In this document: in pieces, positions 35,683 through 44,619 of the stretch | How the letters are laid out: each line of letters opens with the position of its first letter | How positions within the stretch are numbered: position 1 is the first letter of the stretch | Made by a program: the position numbers and the translations under genes | The notes under the pieces: generated by a model | Seen by the model: only the letters and a program-made list of their open reading frames with translations | Databases searched by the model: none | Told to the model about the DNA's origin: nothing | From: Pyrobaculum neutrophilum V24Sta | Lineage (GTDB): Archaea; Thermoproteota; Thermoprotei; Thermoproteales; Thermoproteaceae | Assembly (NCBI RefSeq): GCF_000019805.1 | Contig: NC_010525.1 | Location: 620,001-684,000, forward strand | Length of the DNA: 64,000 nucleotides | Direction: 5' to 3'

Positions 35683-36141
35683 TTAACGACGTGGTCTATA
35701 GGCGGAGATCAGTCTAAGCACCGCGCATACGTCTTGTTCTACACACATCGGCTTGACGGCTTCGTTTGGAGTCTGGAGCACCACGTCGGCGTCGCTGGGG
35801 GGATCCGGCCCCACGTGTATCTTGAAACCGATCTTTACGTCGCGGAGACCCTCCACGACTATGTAGTCCGCGGCAACGTCGCCGCAAGACACCTCGCGGG
35901 TGTATAGCACGTAGATATCTCCGTTGTAGAACAAGACTCTATCCGCCCCCGCCCTCCTAAGGCGGTGGGTGTCCTTGTGCGGAGGCTCGGGATCGTGGTG
36001 GCTGATTTTGACGGCTACTACGGAGTAGCCTCTGCTCTTCAACTCCGAGATAAGCCTCTCGGCCAACACGGTTTTCCCCACGTCCTTCCCCCCGGTGATC
36101 TGTATCACGCAGGGGCGCCTCTCCGCCGTGTTCAAGCTCAT
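35683..36141 (-). CDS. mobB: Molybdopterin-guanine dinucleotide biosynthesis protein MobB
   Basis: A 152-residue P-loop protein. The Walker A is GGKDVGKT (residue 17 onward, a modified GxxxxGKT), followed by ERLISELKSRGYSVVAVKISHH and DKDTHR-like HKDTHRLRRAGADRV, typical of MobB. It binds GTP and assists attachment of GMP to molybdopterin for Mo/W enzymes. It overlaps the PadR-like gene by 4 bases. That it lies in one operon with a regulator and inositol-phosphate synthase is unexpected. Confidence 0.88.
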   Translation of the reverse strand: MSLNTAERRPCVIQITGGKDVGKTVLAERLISELKSRGYSVVAVKISHHDPEPPHKDTHRLRRAGADRVLFYNGDIYVLYTREVSCGDVAADYIVVEGLRDVKIGFKIHVGPDPPSDADVVLQTPNEAVKPMCVEQDVCAVLRLISAYRPRR

Positions 36142-36440
36142 GAAAGCCTTTTAACCAGATCCTCGAGCTCCCTCAACGCCTTCCTGAAGTTCTCCTGTGC
36201 GACATCCGTCGCTATGTAGAGCTTTTTGCCGTCTTTCTCCACCTCCTTCAATACGCCGTCTGCGACCATCCTCTTCAACAATACATAGCCGTAGACTGTG
36301 CTGACGCCGAAGCCGAGTTGCCTCAGCTCTTGGATGATCCCGTAGCCGTGTAGAGGCCCCCGCCTGTTGAGTATGCTGACTACGTAGAGCCAGAGGTTCC
36401 CCCGCCCTATACACCGCTTGAACCGCAGATAGGCTTTCAT
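36138..36440 (-). CDS. PadR-like winged-helix regulator
   Basis: A 100-residue DNA-binding protein. NLWLYVVSILNRRGPLHGYGIIQEL, GVSTVYGYVLLKRMVADGVLKEVEKDGKKLYIAT is the classic PadR N-terminal domain (HGYxI, the recognition helix, then the wing). The C-terminal helix (QENFRKALRELEDLVKRL) would allow dimerisation. It overlaps both neighbours by 4 bases, in the order ino1, padR-like, mobB, so it is likely autoregulated with that operon. Ligand unknown. Confidence 0.85.
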   Translation of the reverse strand: MKAYLRFKRCIGRGNLWLYVVSILNRRGPLHGYGIIQELRQLGFGVSTVYGYVLLKRMVADGVLKEVEKDGKKLYIATDVAQENFRKALRELEDLVKRLS

Positions 36441-37492
36441 CTACTTCGCTTGCCCTCGATGAACTCCACAACCGCTCTATACGCCTCGTCGGGGCTCATG
36501 TGGACAGGCGGGTTTTTGAATCCCCACGCGGAGGCGCTTATGAGGGGGCCGCCCACTCCTCTGTCAAGCGCCAACTTGGCCAGTCTCACGGAGTCTGTTA
36601 CCACCGCCGCGCTGTTCCAGGCGTCGTGGACATCTAGAGTGGCCTCTATCCTTATCGAGAGGCCTCCGAAGATCTCAGCCTCTATGAGGGTGTGGGCAAT
36701 CTTCCTATCGCCTAGGAATTCGATATAGGCAACAGGCGAAATATATGCGCCGAACTCCTGCCCCCCTGCCATCATCTTCACGGCGGCGGTCTTCGTCTTC
36801 TCCTTGTCGCCGCGTCTATACATCAGGTTGACGAAGTCTGGCGTGCCGCCTACGTTTATCTGGTAGGTGTGTTTAATCCTCACGCCTCTGATGGCCAACA
36901 GCCTTACCAAGGTCTTGTGAAACACCGTAGCCCCTATCTGGTTCTGGGTGTCGTCGCCCAACAGCGGGAGGTTCCTCTCGGCGAACTTCCTCTGCCACAG
37001 CTCGCTGGTGGCAATCGGCGCCGGCATTGCGTTTACGAAAGCAACCCCCGCCCTCAGGGCGGCTTCTGCGTACGCCTCAGCGGCTTTCTTCGCGCCTGTC
37101 GGCAGATAGTTCACCAACACCTCTGTATTTGTCGAGTTAAGCTCCTTTACGACGTCATCCACAGTACCCTCTACGATTTTTGGCACTAGGCCTCCCTCCG
37201 GCACGCCGTCAAGAGCGGGGCCTGGGCGTACCGTCACCCCCAGCTTCCGCGGCTTAAAAACCACCGTGGCGTTATTAGGCGGCTGAAATATGGCATCTGC
37301 GAGGTCGAGCCCCACCTTCCTGGCGTCTATCTCAAAGGCAGATGTAAATACGATGTCGCGGGGGGTGTATTTGCCGATTTCTTTAAAGGCCACTATGGGC
37401 TCTAGATCGGGATTCTGTTTATACATCTCTATCCCCTGCACTAGGGCAGATGCACAGTTGCCCACGCCTACGATGCCGACTCTGACGGGCAT
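36437..37492 (-). CDS. ino1: myo-Inositol-1-phosphate synthase
   Basis: A 351-residue NAD-dependent enzyme that converts glucose 6-phosphate to inositol 1-phosphate. VGIVGVGNCASALVQGIE is the NAD motif, and PLLGDDTQNQIGATVFHKTL, TYQINVGGTPDF and the KMMAGGQEFGAYISPVAYIEFLGDRK region match archaeal and actinobacterial MIPS. The product feeds archaetidylinositol and the thermoprotectant di-myo-inositol phosphate. The ATG at 37492 is chosen over the longer frame because GTTTATTAACAG lies about 26 bases upstream. Confidence 0.94.
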   Translation of the reverse strand: MPVRVGIVGVGNCASALVQGIEMYKQNPDLEPIVAFKEIGKYTPRDIVFTSAFEIDARKVGLDLADAIFQPPNNATVVFKPRKLGVTVRPGPALDGVPEGGLVPKIVEGTVDDVVKELNSTNTEVLVNYLPTGAKKAAEAYAEAALRAGVAFVNAMPAPIATSELWQRKFAERNLPLLGDDTQNQIGATVFHKTLVRLLAIRGVRIKHTYQINVGGTPDFVNLMYRRGDKEKTKTAAVKMMAGGQEFGAYISPVAYIEFLGDRKIAHTLIEAEIFGGLSIRIEATLDVHDAWNSAAVVTDSVRLAKLALDRGVGGPLISASAWGFKNPPVHMSPDEAYRAVVEFIEGKRSR

Positions 37493-37543
37493 ATCCCTCT
37501 TAACAGACCTGTTAATAAACAATTCTGTAAAGACGCTACAACT

Positions 37544-37569
37544 GGAAGCCTCGCCCTACGAGGCGAGAG
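37544..37569 (+). repeat. Hairpin repeat, IS200/IS605-end-like (copy 4)
   Basis: GGAAGCCTCGCC...GGCGAGAGG with stem CTCGCC / GGCGAG, preceded by CTACAACT, as copy 1 is preceded by TTACAACT. It ends at the stop of the HdrDE-like gene. The similarity of both stem and left flank to copy 1 argues for common descent, not chance terminators. Confidence 0.45.
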
Positions 37570-37573
37570 GTCG

Positions 37574-39493
37574 TTAGGTCATCTCCTCTAGGACAACCTC
37601 GGCGATATCTTTCACCTCCACGGGGCTTTCCTTAGTTCTTTTCGCGTCTGACAACATGGCGTTGCAGAACGGGCAGAGCGTTACCACAGTCGAGGCGCCC
37701 GTGGCCGCCAGTTCCTCAAACCTTATGTGGCTAATCCTCTTCTCCTCAGGCACGTCGTACCAGTAGTTGGCTCCGCCGGCGCCGCAGCAGAAGGTTTTTT
37801 CTCCACGTCTTGAGGGCTCTATTAGCTCTCCAAGTTTAACCAAGACTCTCCTCTGCGGCTGAACAACGCCGTTGTGGCGAGCTAGGTAGCATGGGTCGTG
37901 GATGGTGTACGCCTTGCCGGCGCTTTTCACCGATATTTTACCTTCTTCCAGGAGTTTCTGGATTATTTCGACGTGGTGGAACACCTCTATTTTAACGCCG
38001 AATCTGGGATATTCATTCTTAAATGTGTTATAGCCATGTGGACATATCGTTATAATTTTTTTGACTCCGTATTTCTCAAATATCCGTTTATTGTTAAGCA
38101 CGATTTCTTGAAATCTGCTTTCCTCCCCCAGCCTTCTTAGAGGGTCGCCGCAACACGTTTCCTCATCGCCGAGAACTGCGACCTTCTCTATAAGGCCGGC
38201 TCTCCTCAAGATCTCAACCAAGGACCTAACGATATCCTTGGATCTAGCGTCGAAACTACCCATGCACCCAAGCCAGAGGATGTATTCGGCCTCGGTGTTC
38301 TCTCCTACATGCTTAACCCCGAGGTCCCTAAGCCAGTCGTGTCTACCCGTGTTTGGCTGCATCAACGTGTTTCCGTATTGGCCTACCGATACGAGAAGGT
38401 CGGCCTTCTTTTGGTCAACCCGCGACTCGAAAACAAGCGCGCGGCGCATATCTACTATATAGTCGATGTGGCGTATGTACACGGGACATTGGTGGACGCA
38501 GGCGCCGCAGGTGGTGCATGACCAGACTTCATCCTCTGATATGCCTTCCTGGAAGAGGTCTGAGCCGCCTCTAGCTCTCGCAATTTTTACCACAAATCCC
38601 ATTGGGCTGAGCGGTCTTTTCGCAACAAATGCGGGGCACACCTCCTCGCAACGGCCGCATCTTGTACACGCGTCAAACATTATGCCGTAGAGCCCTTTCC
38701 ACTCCTCCCTCCTCCTAACGCCGACCTTAACCTCGCCGCTCTCCAACACTTTCTCCAGCTCAAAGGGCGTGTTGAGCTCGCCTAGGCGTCTCTCCTCTAG
38801 GAGGAAGTTCGCATAGGCGATGTACATGTGGCGAAGCGCAACAGGCGAAAACGCCATCGTCAAAAACGCCGCGGCTATGTGTATGAAGTACGATACGACG
38901 TAGAGGTCATGTGGGATCTGGGGCAGTAGGTATGTGAGGGGGGACCAAGGCGAGGGTCCCCCTAGGTAGCTCTCGGCTCTATACCTCCTCATCACTACGC
39001 CCGTGACGCCGATTACCAAGAACCCAAGCAACGTCAGAATGTACGGCTTGATATCGTCGTGTATGGATCTTCTCGCATAGACCCTAGCTACGCCCGCCAC
39101 AGACGCGTAAATGAGCAAAACCGCCGCGACGTCCAGTAAAAACCTCATCGCCAAGAAGAGCCTCCCCTCGTACGGCGCGCCGGTATACTGAGACACAGCC
39201 ACCAATAAGGTACCCACCAGAGAGATTGCCAGGCCTACCACAAGAAGGAGGTGGCCCACGCCGCCCAGCGTCTCATAAGAGAGGAATCTGTAGTGGGGGA
39301 GGAACTCCAGCAGAAAACGCGCCGCTCTGCCAGGCTTTCTCACGGTGTGTACGAAAACTCTGGAAAGACCCACCTCTCTATATGTCTTAGACATGCCGTA
39401 TATCCACGCCACAACAGATAGAAGGGCTAGGAGGTAGACCAGAAGCTGCGTGTACCACGGAAGCCCGAGATACTCGACGTAGCGAGCCGACAT
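37574..39493 (-). CDS. Membrane-bound HdrD/HdrE-type Fe-S oxidoreductase fusion
   Basis: A 639-residue protein. Residues 1-225 hold five to six membrane helices with histidines, like the haem b subunits NarI/HdrE. Two ferredoxin motifs follow, CTRCGRCEEVCP and CTTCGACVHQCP. Two CCG domains end the protein (CCGDPLRRLG and CCGAGGANYW). This is a fusion of heterodisulfide reductase subunits E and D in one chain, similar to QmoC/DsrMK-type modules. In a non-methanogen it probably moves electrons between the quinone pool and a thiol/disulfide or sulfur partner. That partner is unknown. Confidence 0.85.
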   Translation of the reverse strand: MSARYVEYLGLPWYTQLLVYLLALLSVVAWIYGMSKTYREVGLSRVFVHTVRKPGRAARFLLEFLPHYRFLSYETLGGVGHLLLVVGLAISLVGTLLVAVSQYTGAPYEGRLFLAMRFLLDVAAVLLIYASVAGVARVYARRSIHDDIKPYILTLLGFLVIGVTGVVMRRYRAESYLGGPSPWSPLTYLLPQIPHDLYVVSYFIHIAAAFLTMAFSPVALRHMYIAYANFLLEERRLGELNTPFELEKVLESGEVKVGVRRREEWKGLYGIMFDACTRCGRCEEVCPAFVAKRPLSPMGFVVKIARARGGSDLFQEGISEDEVWSCTTCGACVHQCPVYIRHIDYIVDMRRALVFESRVDQKKADLLVSVGQYGNTLMQPNTGRHDWLRDLGVKHVGENTEAEYILWLGCMGSFDARSKDIVRSLVEILRRAGLIEKVAVLGDEETCCGDPLRRLGEESRFQEIVLNNKRIFEKYGVKKIITICPHGYNTFKNEYPRFGVKIEVFHHVEIIQKLLEEGKISVKSAGKAYTIHDPCYLARHNGVVQPQRRVLVKLGELIEPSRRGEKTFCCGAGGANYWYDVPEEKRISHIRFEELAATGASTVVTLCPFCNAMLSDAKRTKESPVEVKDIAEVVLEEMT

Positions 39494-39494
39494 G

Positions 39495-40148
39495 TCACCG
39501 GGTAGCCACGTTTCTACATATCACCTCAAAGGGACATCTACCGCATCTAGCCGCGGGGGGTCTATCCGAGCTCAACACCTTTTTTATCTCCATGAGCAAC
39601 TCCACCGCTCTATCGTCTCTCTCAACTCTCTCGACCTTATTTCTGTACACAAGATATCCATACCCGGCGTTTAGGAGGTAGATATATATCTGCAGTTGCT
39701 TCCTGTGCGCCTCCTTCGACGCAAGACCTGTCTTCACCTCCACAGGTATGCTACGCCCCCCCTTCCTAATTACGACGTCGATAACGCCGACGAGATCCCC
39801 CACCTCTACCTTATACTCGGTGATCACGTTATCGAAGGCTGAGACCGCCCTTTCATACCTCTCGTGGAGCAACCTCCCGCGGACCAGCGAAATGGCCGAG
39901 CTCTTCGTGAAGAGCTTAAGCCCGAGCTTATACTGAACCCACAACAGCCTAGGGCAGTACTCGAAGTCGTTGATTACGGAGGGCGAGATTCTCCTAAAGT
40001 CGTACCTGTATGCGTAGACGTCTGGAAGTAGCCTAAAGACCTCCTGCTCCTTTTTCATCTCCTCCAGCGCGCTGTCTGCGTCAATCGAATTCTCCAAATC
40101 GTCGCAGTTCACCAAGCTACAGATGGGCCTAGGAAGCAGAAGCTCCAT
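39495..40148 (-). CDS. cas4: Cas4/RecB-type nuclease, not next to a CRISPR array
   Basis: A 217-residue Cas4-family exonuclease. An Fe-S cluster is implied by one Cys in FEYCPRLLW and three in CGRCPFEVIC. The nuclease core is GRLLHERYER, DLVGVIDVVI, SIPVEVKTG and QLQIYIYLL (motifs with D, ExK, QxxxY). The ATG at 40148 overlaps the upstream GTPase gene by 20 bases; later starts are possible because residues 1-45 have no family match. No other cas gene or repeat array is in the window, so a general DNA repair role is possible. Confidence 0.85.
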   Translation of the reverse strand: MELLLPRPICSLVNCDDLENSIDADSALEEMKKEQEVFRLLPDVYAYRYDFRRISPSVINDFEYCPRLLWVQYKLGLKLFTKSSAISLVRGRLLHERYERAVSAFDNVITEYKVEVGDLVGVIDVVIRKGGRSIPVEVKTGLASKEAHRKQLQIYIYLLNAGYGYLVYRNKVERVERDDRAVELLMEIKKVLSSDRPPAARCGRCPFEVICRNVATR

Positions 40149-41688
40149 CGCCGACCCTCAGCACCCGGCCGAAGATCCTTGTAGGCCCGTTTCTAAACAC
40201 GAAGACCCCGCCGTCTATATGCCACGGCCTCGCTAACTCTATCTTGACGATGCCGCTGTCGCCAACCATAAGCTCGCCCTTGTCTATCTCCCTTATATAT
40301 GCACTAGTCCTAACCGCCTTGTAGTGGAAAACCCCCGAGAAGCCTGCCCTAATAACCGTGGGATGTCGCAACACGAGGACGTCTGCGACGACCTCCCTTG
40401 CCGCCCCAAGAGGCTTGCTAGACAGCACCATGCCCTTCTCCACCTTGTCCACCCTGTCTAAGCTGACAGTTATGAAGCTTCCAGCTCCGGCGGACTCCAC
40501 AGGCGTTCTGTTTATGTGTATGGATTTTATGGTGGCCGAGATCCAATTCCCATCTCCGTAGGGGCCTACCCAAACCCTATCTCCAACTCTGGCCACGCCC
40601 CTCTCCACCAGCCCTCCAACGACTACGCCGACCCCCCTAACTAGGTATATATCCGATATATACATTAGGAAGTCTCCTCCGTAGTCCCACTTCCTCCTCC
40701 TGGGCAGTATAGAAAGAAAACGCAGGAGAAGATCCAGCCCGTGCCCAGTCACGTTCGATACGAAAAATATCGGGGCTACGCGCCCCGCCGGCATGGCCTT
40801 TGCGGCCAGCACCACATCGCCTAGATCTCTAACTACGTAGGGGATCTTGCTCACGCCAGGCATCTTCACAACTTTAACCACATCCTCGAGTGTTCTCTGG
40901 AACACCTCCTGAGGCGCGATGTCGACCCTCGTGATGACTATAAACACGGGCACGCCAAGCGCAACCGCTATGCCTAAGTGCTCCTTCGTCATCTTCTGAA
41001 CGCCTGAGTTGGCCGCCGCGACCAACATCACGTAGTCCGGCTGCGAGCTGAAAAGCCCCCTCAACGCGGTTCTCAGATACCTCTCGTGGCCTCCCACGTC
41101 TACTAACAGAACCAATTTGTCCGAGCGTCTATACACCTCGGCCTCGTCCAGCGGGTCGATGAGCTGGTGGTTCACCGCCGAATCCGCCCTAAACCCCAGA
41201 AGCCGCATAGACACCGCGGAGGTGCGCCCCGTCAAAACCTCATGCTTGTACCTAGAGGCGTAGGCTCTGGCTGACCCCTTCCCATCGTCAAGCTTCCCCG
41301 TGGTCAGAACCCCTACCAGCGTGGATTTCCCAGCGTCTACGTTGCCCAACACGACGACTGTGACCGTCGGAGGCGGCTCCTCCCTTGTAGCAACCCTCAG
41401 CAGAACCTCCGCCACCTTCCCCCTTATGCCCTCGGAGATGCGCAGGATATGCAACGACGCTCCCGCCCTCTTCGCCACCTCGCGCAACACGCCCAACGCC
41501 TTAACCAACTCATCGTCGGGAAGCCCTAGAGGTCTGCCGTCGTTAGAAACGCCGACTAGGTAGATCGCTTCCCCGCCTCCCTCAGAGAGGCGCCTTTTCA
41601 GCTGTCCTGCCAACCTATCTATATCTGTAGACCCGAACGTAAGCTTATACTCTACGTTCCCCTCCTCGCTTTCCGGAGGAAAACCCAC
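40129..41688 (-). CDS. GTPBP1-like translational GTPase
   Basis: A 519-residue EF-Tu-related protein. After an N-terminal extension of about 110 residues come G1 GNVDAGKST, G3 DVGGHERYLRT, G4 ITRVD (usually TKxD), then two beta-barrel domains (VRGVGVVVGGLVERGVARVGDRV onward). It matches the GTPBP1/GP-1 family, linked in eukaryotes to mRNA turnover and ribosome rescue. The start is GTG 41688. The Cas4 gene overlaps its 3' end, so the two are probably co-expressed. Confidence 0.85.
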   Translation of the reverse strand: MGFPPESEEGNVEYKLTFGSTDIDRLAGQLKRRLSEGGGEAIYLVGVSNDGRPLGLPDDELVKALGVLREVAKRAGASLHILRISEGIRGKVAEVLLRVATREEPPPTVTVVVLGNVDAGKSTLVGVLTTGKLDDGKGSARAYASRYKHEVLTGRTSAVSMRLLGFRADSAVNHQLIDPLDEAEVYRRSDKLVLLVDVGGHERYLRTALRGLFSSQPDYVMLVAAANSGVQKMTKEHLGIAVALGVPVFIVITRVDIAPQEVFQRTLEDVVKVVKMPGVSKIPYVVRDLGDVVLAAKAMPAGRVAPIFFVSNVTGHGLDLLLRFLSILPRRRKWDYGGDFLMYISDIYLVRGVGVVVGGLVERGVARVGDRVWVGPYGDGNWISATIKSIHINRTPVESAGAGSFITVSLDRVDKVEKGMVLSSKPLGAAREVVADVLVLRHPTVIRAGFSGVFHYKAVRTSAYIREIDKGELMVGDSGIVKIELARPWHIDGGVFVFRNGPTRIFGRVLRVGDGASAS

Positions 41689-41700
41689 TATAATACTCTG

Positions 41701-42213
41701 CTATTTATTCTTCTTTCTAGATACAGCCTCAGATATTATCTTCAGTGCCTCTTCCCTGCCCTTGAATTCCTTGACCTTAACCCACTTCCCCGGTTCCAGC
41801 TCTTTATAATGCTCAAAGAAGTGCTTAATCTGGCTCAACACGCTTTCAGGCAGATCTTTTACGTCTCTTACTCCGGCGAAGCGGGGGTCGACCTTTTCAT
41901 GCGGCACCGCGATTATCTTCCTGTCGACTCCCTCCTCGTCCTCGGTAATTAGTACCCCAATCGGCCTGGCCCTAATAACTACGCCGGGAAGAAGCGTCTC
42001 ATGAGTAACCACAAGGCAGTCGAGCGGGTCTCCGTCCTCCTCCAGAGTTTCAGGTATGTAGCCGTAGTTGAATGGGTAGAACATCGCCGTGTACAGAATC
42101 CTGTCAACGACAATCGCCCTCATCTCTTCATCGAATTCATACTTGATGTTGCTACCCTTCGGTATTTCTATAAACACGTAGATATCCTCAGGCGGGTTCT
42201 TCCCCGCTTTCAT
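41701..42213 (-). CDS. ppa: Inorganic pyrophosphatase (soluble, family I)
   Basis: A 170-residue enzyme splitting pyrophosphate to phosphate. DGDPLDCLV is the signature with three Asp metal ligands, and IEIPKGSNIKYEFDEE, YNYGYIPETLEEDGDP and DPRFAGVRDVKDLP are family blocks. The frame continues to an ATG at 42231, but the ATG at 42213 has TTTATAATC 22-30 bases upstream. An inverted repeat at 42263-42285 lies between this promoter and that of atpI. Confidence 0.95.
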   Translation of the reverse strand: MKAGKNPPEDIYVFIEIPKGSNIKYEFDEEMRAIVVDRILYTAMFYPFNYGYIPETLEEDGDPLDCLVVTHETLLPGVVIRARPIGVLITEDEEGVDRKIIAVPHEKVDPRFAGVRDVKDLPESVLSQIKHFFEHYKELEPGKWVKVKEFKGREEALKIISEAVSRKKNK

Positions 42214-42262
42214 GCCGGGGTCTTTCGGCATGATTATAAAGATTTTTTCCCTTTGGAAATCG

Positions 42263-42285
42263 GTATACGTGTTCTACACGTATAC
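42263..42285. promoter_or_regulatory. Perfect 9+9 inverted repeat between ppa and atpI promoters
   Basis: GTATACGTG, five spacer bases (TTCTA), CACGTATAC. It ends six bases before the atpI TATA box (CTTTAAAG, 42292-42299) and is about 25 bases upstream of the ppa box. The half-site shares GTATACGT with the palindrome at 54587-54602. It is a good candidate for a regulator site common to two unlinked promoters. Inference only. Confidence 0.5.
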
Positions 42286-42318
42286 GCAATACTTTAAAGT
42301 CTTTGAGATGCATGCGAC

Positions 42319-44619
42319 GTGCCTCTTGAACGTGTTGTTGAATTCAAGATAGCGGGGAACGTAGACACGTTGCCTGAACTCATATACTTCATTGGCAAAG
42401 CGAGCGTTGCCATGTTCGAGGACCGCCCTGAGAGACTTCCAAGGCCCCGGGACCCTTCCGTGGCGCAGAGGCTGAAGAGGCTAGAGGAGTTGCTCAACCC
42501 ACTCCTCCAATACCTCCAGCCACAGCAGGTGAAGTTGCCTCTGGAGACCCTAGAGAGGCAGCTGGAGGATGCGATAAAGAAGCTTGAGGCTCTACATAGA
42601 GATGTCTCCTATAACGTACGGCTTGCTGAAGAGTTGAGGACGAAGCTCGCGCTATCTCGCGACGTCGCCCCGATAAAGACTGCGGCGGTGCCTAAGACCG
42701 AGACCTTAGACGTATTTGTCGCACTGCCCGGCAGAGCGCTAAAGGAGGCGCTGGAGCTGGCGAGATCGCAGGGCGCAACCGTGGTACAGCAGGGAAACGC
42801 CCTCCTCATCGCTGTGGAGCGGAAAAACGTCAAGCAGCTAAAAACAGCGCTGGAGAAGCTTGGGGCTAGGGTATTGACGTTGCAGGAGGTTGCAGATATA
42901 GAGCCGCCGAGCGCCATAGAGGAGAAAATAAAGAGGGTAGAGGAAGAGCTCAACTCCACGATAGTAAAACACCAAGATCTCCTAAACTACGCATACACGC
43001 TCAGGGAAACGGCGGCCAAGGTCTTAGACGTATACTTTAGATCGGCGGTCGACGAAGGCGCCGAGATGAAACACCTCTTCGAATCGCATGAGCGCGAGAT
43101 CAAGAAGCTAGAGGAGCAGCTGGCCACCCTGAGAAAAATCGGGAAAGTGCTAGAAGGCCTCCAAGCCTCCAGCTTAAAACTCCCTGAAGGCTACAAGCTG
43201 TATGTAGATCCCGAGATGCCCATAGAGGCGCCGCATATGATCCAAGAGATAAACGGGATGAAGGTGGCGCTTGTGAGAGGGGAGGCCCGTGGGGTAGAAA
43301 TACCGCAGGAATACCTCCAAGACGTTAGAACAGGCATCGAGCTGGTTAAAAAGGCGGAGGAGTCGACCAACGCGGCTCTCCAGAGGATCAAAAGAGAGCT
43401 GGAGTCCCTGGAGAAGCTCTACCAAGAGTTTTCGCTATATGGAGACAAGAGGTGGGAGGAACACGCAGACACCGCCTCAGTCACCTTCTACGTCCTTGAG
43501 AAAGACGTTGGAAAACTAGACGAGGCCCTGGCCGAGTTCATCAAGCGCAACGTCGGAAAGTTGGATATAGTTAGAAGACTTCGCTACAAGTACCTAAGAG
43601 ATGTCCCAGTAGAGAGAAGGCCGACCGTCGAGAGATATCCAGCTCCAATAAGGCAGTTTACGAAGATAGTCTACATGTACGGGGTGCCGAGGGCCGACGA
43701 GTTAAGCCCTGCCCCCCTCGTAGCGCTCCTATTCCCGGTATTTTTCGGCTGGATGTACGGCGATCTTGGCCACGGCTTCTTGCTGTTTCTCCTGGGGGTG
43801 CTTCTAATGACGAAGCTGTACGGGGGGAGACACAGAGACTGGGGGGTGATATGGGCTCTAACTGGGCTGTCGTCGATGTTTTTCGGCGCATTCGTCTACC
43901 AAGAGGTCTTCGGGTTTGGCTTAAAGGAGCTTGGCATAAAGATGCCCACGCTCCCGTTGCTACACCTATTCGGGGTACATACGCTGGTGGAGTCGGAGGG
44001 GGTGATAGTGGCCATGAGGGCGGCGTTTCTACTCGGCTTCCTACTTGTCCTCCTGGCCTTCCTCTCTAAGGTGGTAAACACCGTGCTACGCGGGGAGCCA
44101 GACGTCGCGGTAGGCATCGTGTTACCTCAAGCCTTAATCTTCCTCTCGCTGGGCATGGTGTTCTTCAGCCTCATAAAAGAGGCCTTCCACATGGAGTTCC
44201 TAGCCCCCTTGTTGCAGCTCCCCTGGATGTACATCTTCCTAGTCGCCTTCATCTGGAGCGCGGCCGGCATGCTCATACTTAGGGCTAGGTATAAACACCA
44301 TGAGGAGGCCCCGCCCCTAACCGAGGAGTTCATCATGGGGTTCGTGGAGGGGTCTCTGGCGGCTCTTGCAAACATTCCAAGCTTCTCACGTCTAGTAATA
44401 CTGATACTTATCCACGGCGTTTTGACAAAGTTAGCTAATGGCGTAGCCATAGCCCTAGGCCCCGCTGGGATACTCTTTGCAGTGTTTGCACACGCCCTAA
44501 TAGCAGCGGGGGAGGGCCTCTTCTCGACGGTACAATCGCTACGTCTGACCTTCTACGAGATATTCTCCAAGTTCTACGAGGGCAGAGGCCGCCTCTTTAC
44601 GCCCCTGGCGCTTCCATAA
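42319..44619 (+). CDS. atpI: A-type ATP synthase subunit I (subunit a)
   Basis: A 766-residue membrane stator subunit. Residues 1-430 form the cytoplasmic coiled-coil arm; about eight membrane helices follow from LSPAPLVALLFPVFFGWMYGDLGHG. The helix ANIPSFSRLVILILIHGVL carries the Arg expected to face the rotor ring, and GEGLFSTVQSLRLTFYEIFSKFYEG is the terminal signature. It starts at GTG 42319 with CTTTAAAG at about -25. The other ATPase subunits are elsewhere. A shorter paralogue lies at 50.4-52.3 kb. Confidence 0.93.
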   Translation: MPLERVVEFKIAGNVDTLPELIYFIGKASVAMFEDRPERLPRPRDPSVAQRLKRLEELLNPLLQYLQPQQVKLPLETLERQLEDAIKKLEALHRDVSYNVRLAEELRTKLALSRDVAPIKTAAVPKTETLDVFVALPGRALKEALELARSQGATVVQQGNALLIAVERKNVKQLKTALEKLGARVLTLQEVADIEPPSAIEEKIKRVEEELNSTIVKHQDLLNYAYTLRETAAKVLDVYFRSAVDEGAEMKHLFESHEREIKKLEEQLATLRKIGKVLEGLQASSLKLPEGYKLYVDPEMPIEAPHMIQEINGMKVALVRGEARGVEIPQEYLQDVRTGIELVKKAEESTNAALQRIKRELESLEKLYQEFSLYGDKRWEEHADTASVTFYVLEKDVGKLDEALAEFIKRNVGKLDIVRRLRYKYLRDVPVERRPTVERYPAPIRQFTKIVYMYGVPRADELSPAPLVALLFPVFFGWMYGDLGHGFLLFLLGVLLMTKLYGGRHRDWGVIWALTGLSSMFFGAFVYQEVFGFGLKELGIKMPTLPLLHLFGVHTLVESEGVIVAMRAAFLLGFLLVLLAFLSKVVNTVLRGEPDVAVGIVLPQALIFLSLGMVFFSLIKEAFHMEFLAPLLQLPWMYIFLVAFIWSAAGMLILRARYKHHEEAPPLTEEFIMGFVEGSLAALANIPSFSRLVILILIHGVLTKLANGVAIALGPAGILFAVFAHALIAAGEGLFSTVQSLRLTFYEIFSKFYEGRGRLFTPLALP

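Noticed and set aside
39495-40148. CRISPR-Cas locus around cas4
   Set aside because: No repeats, no other cas genes within 20 kb on either side.
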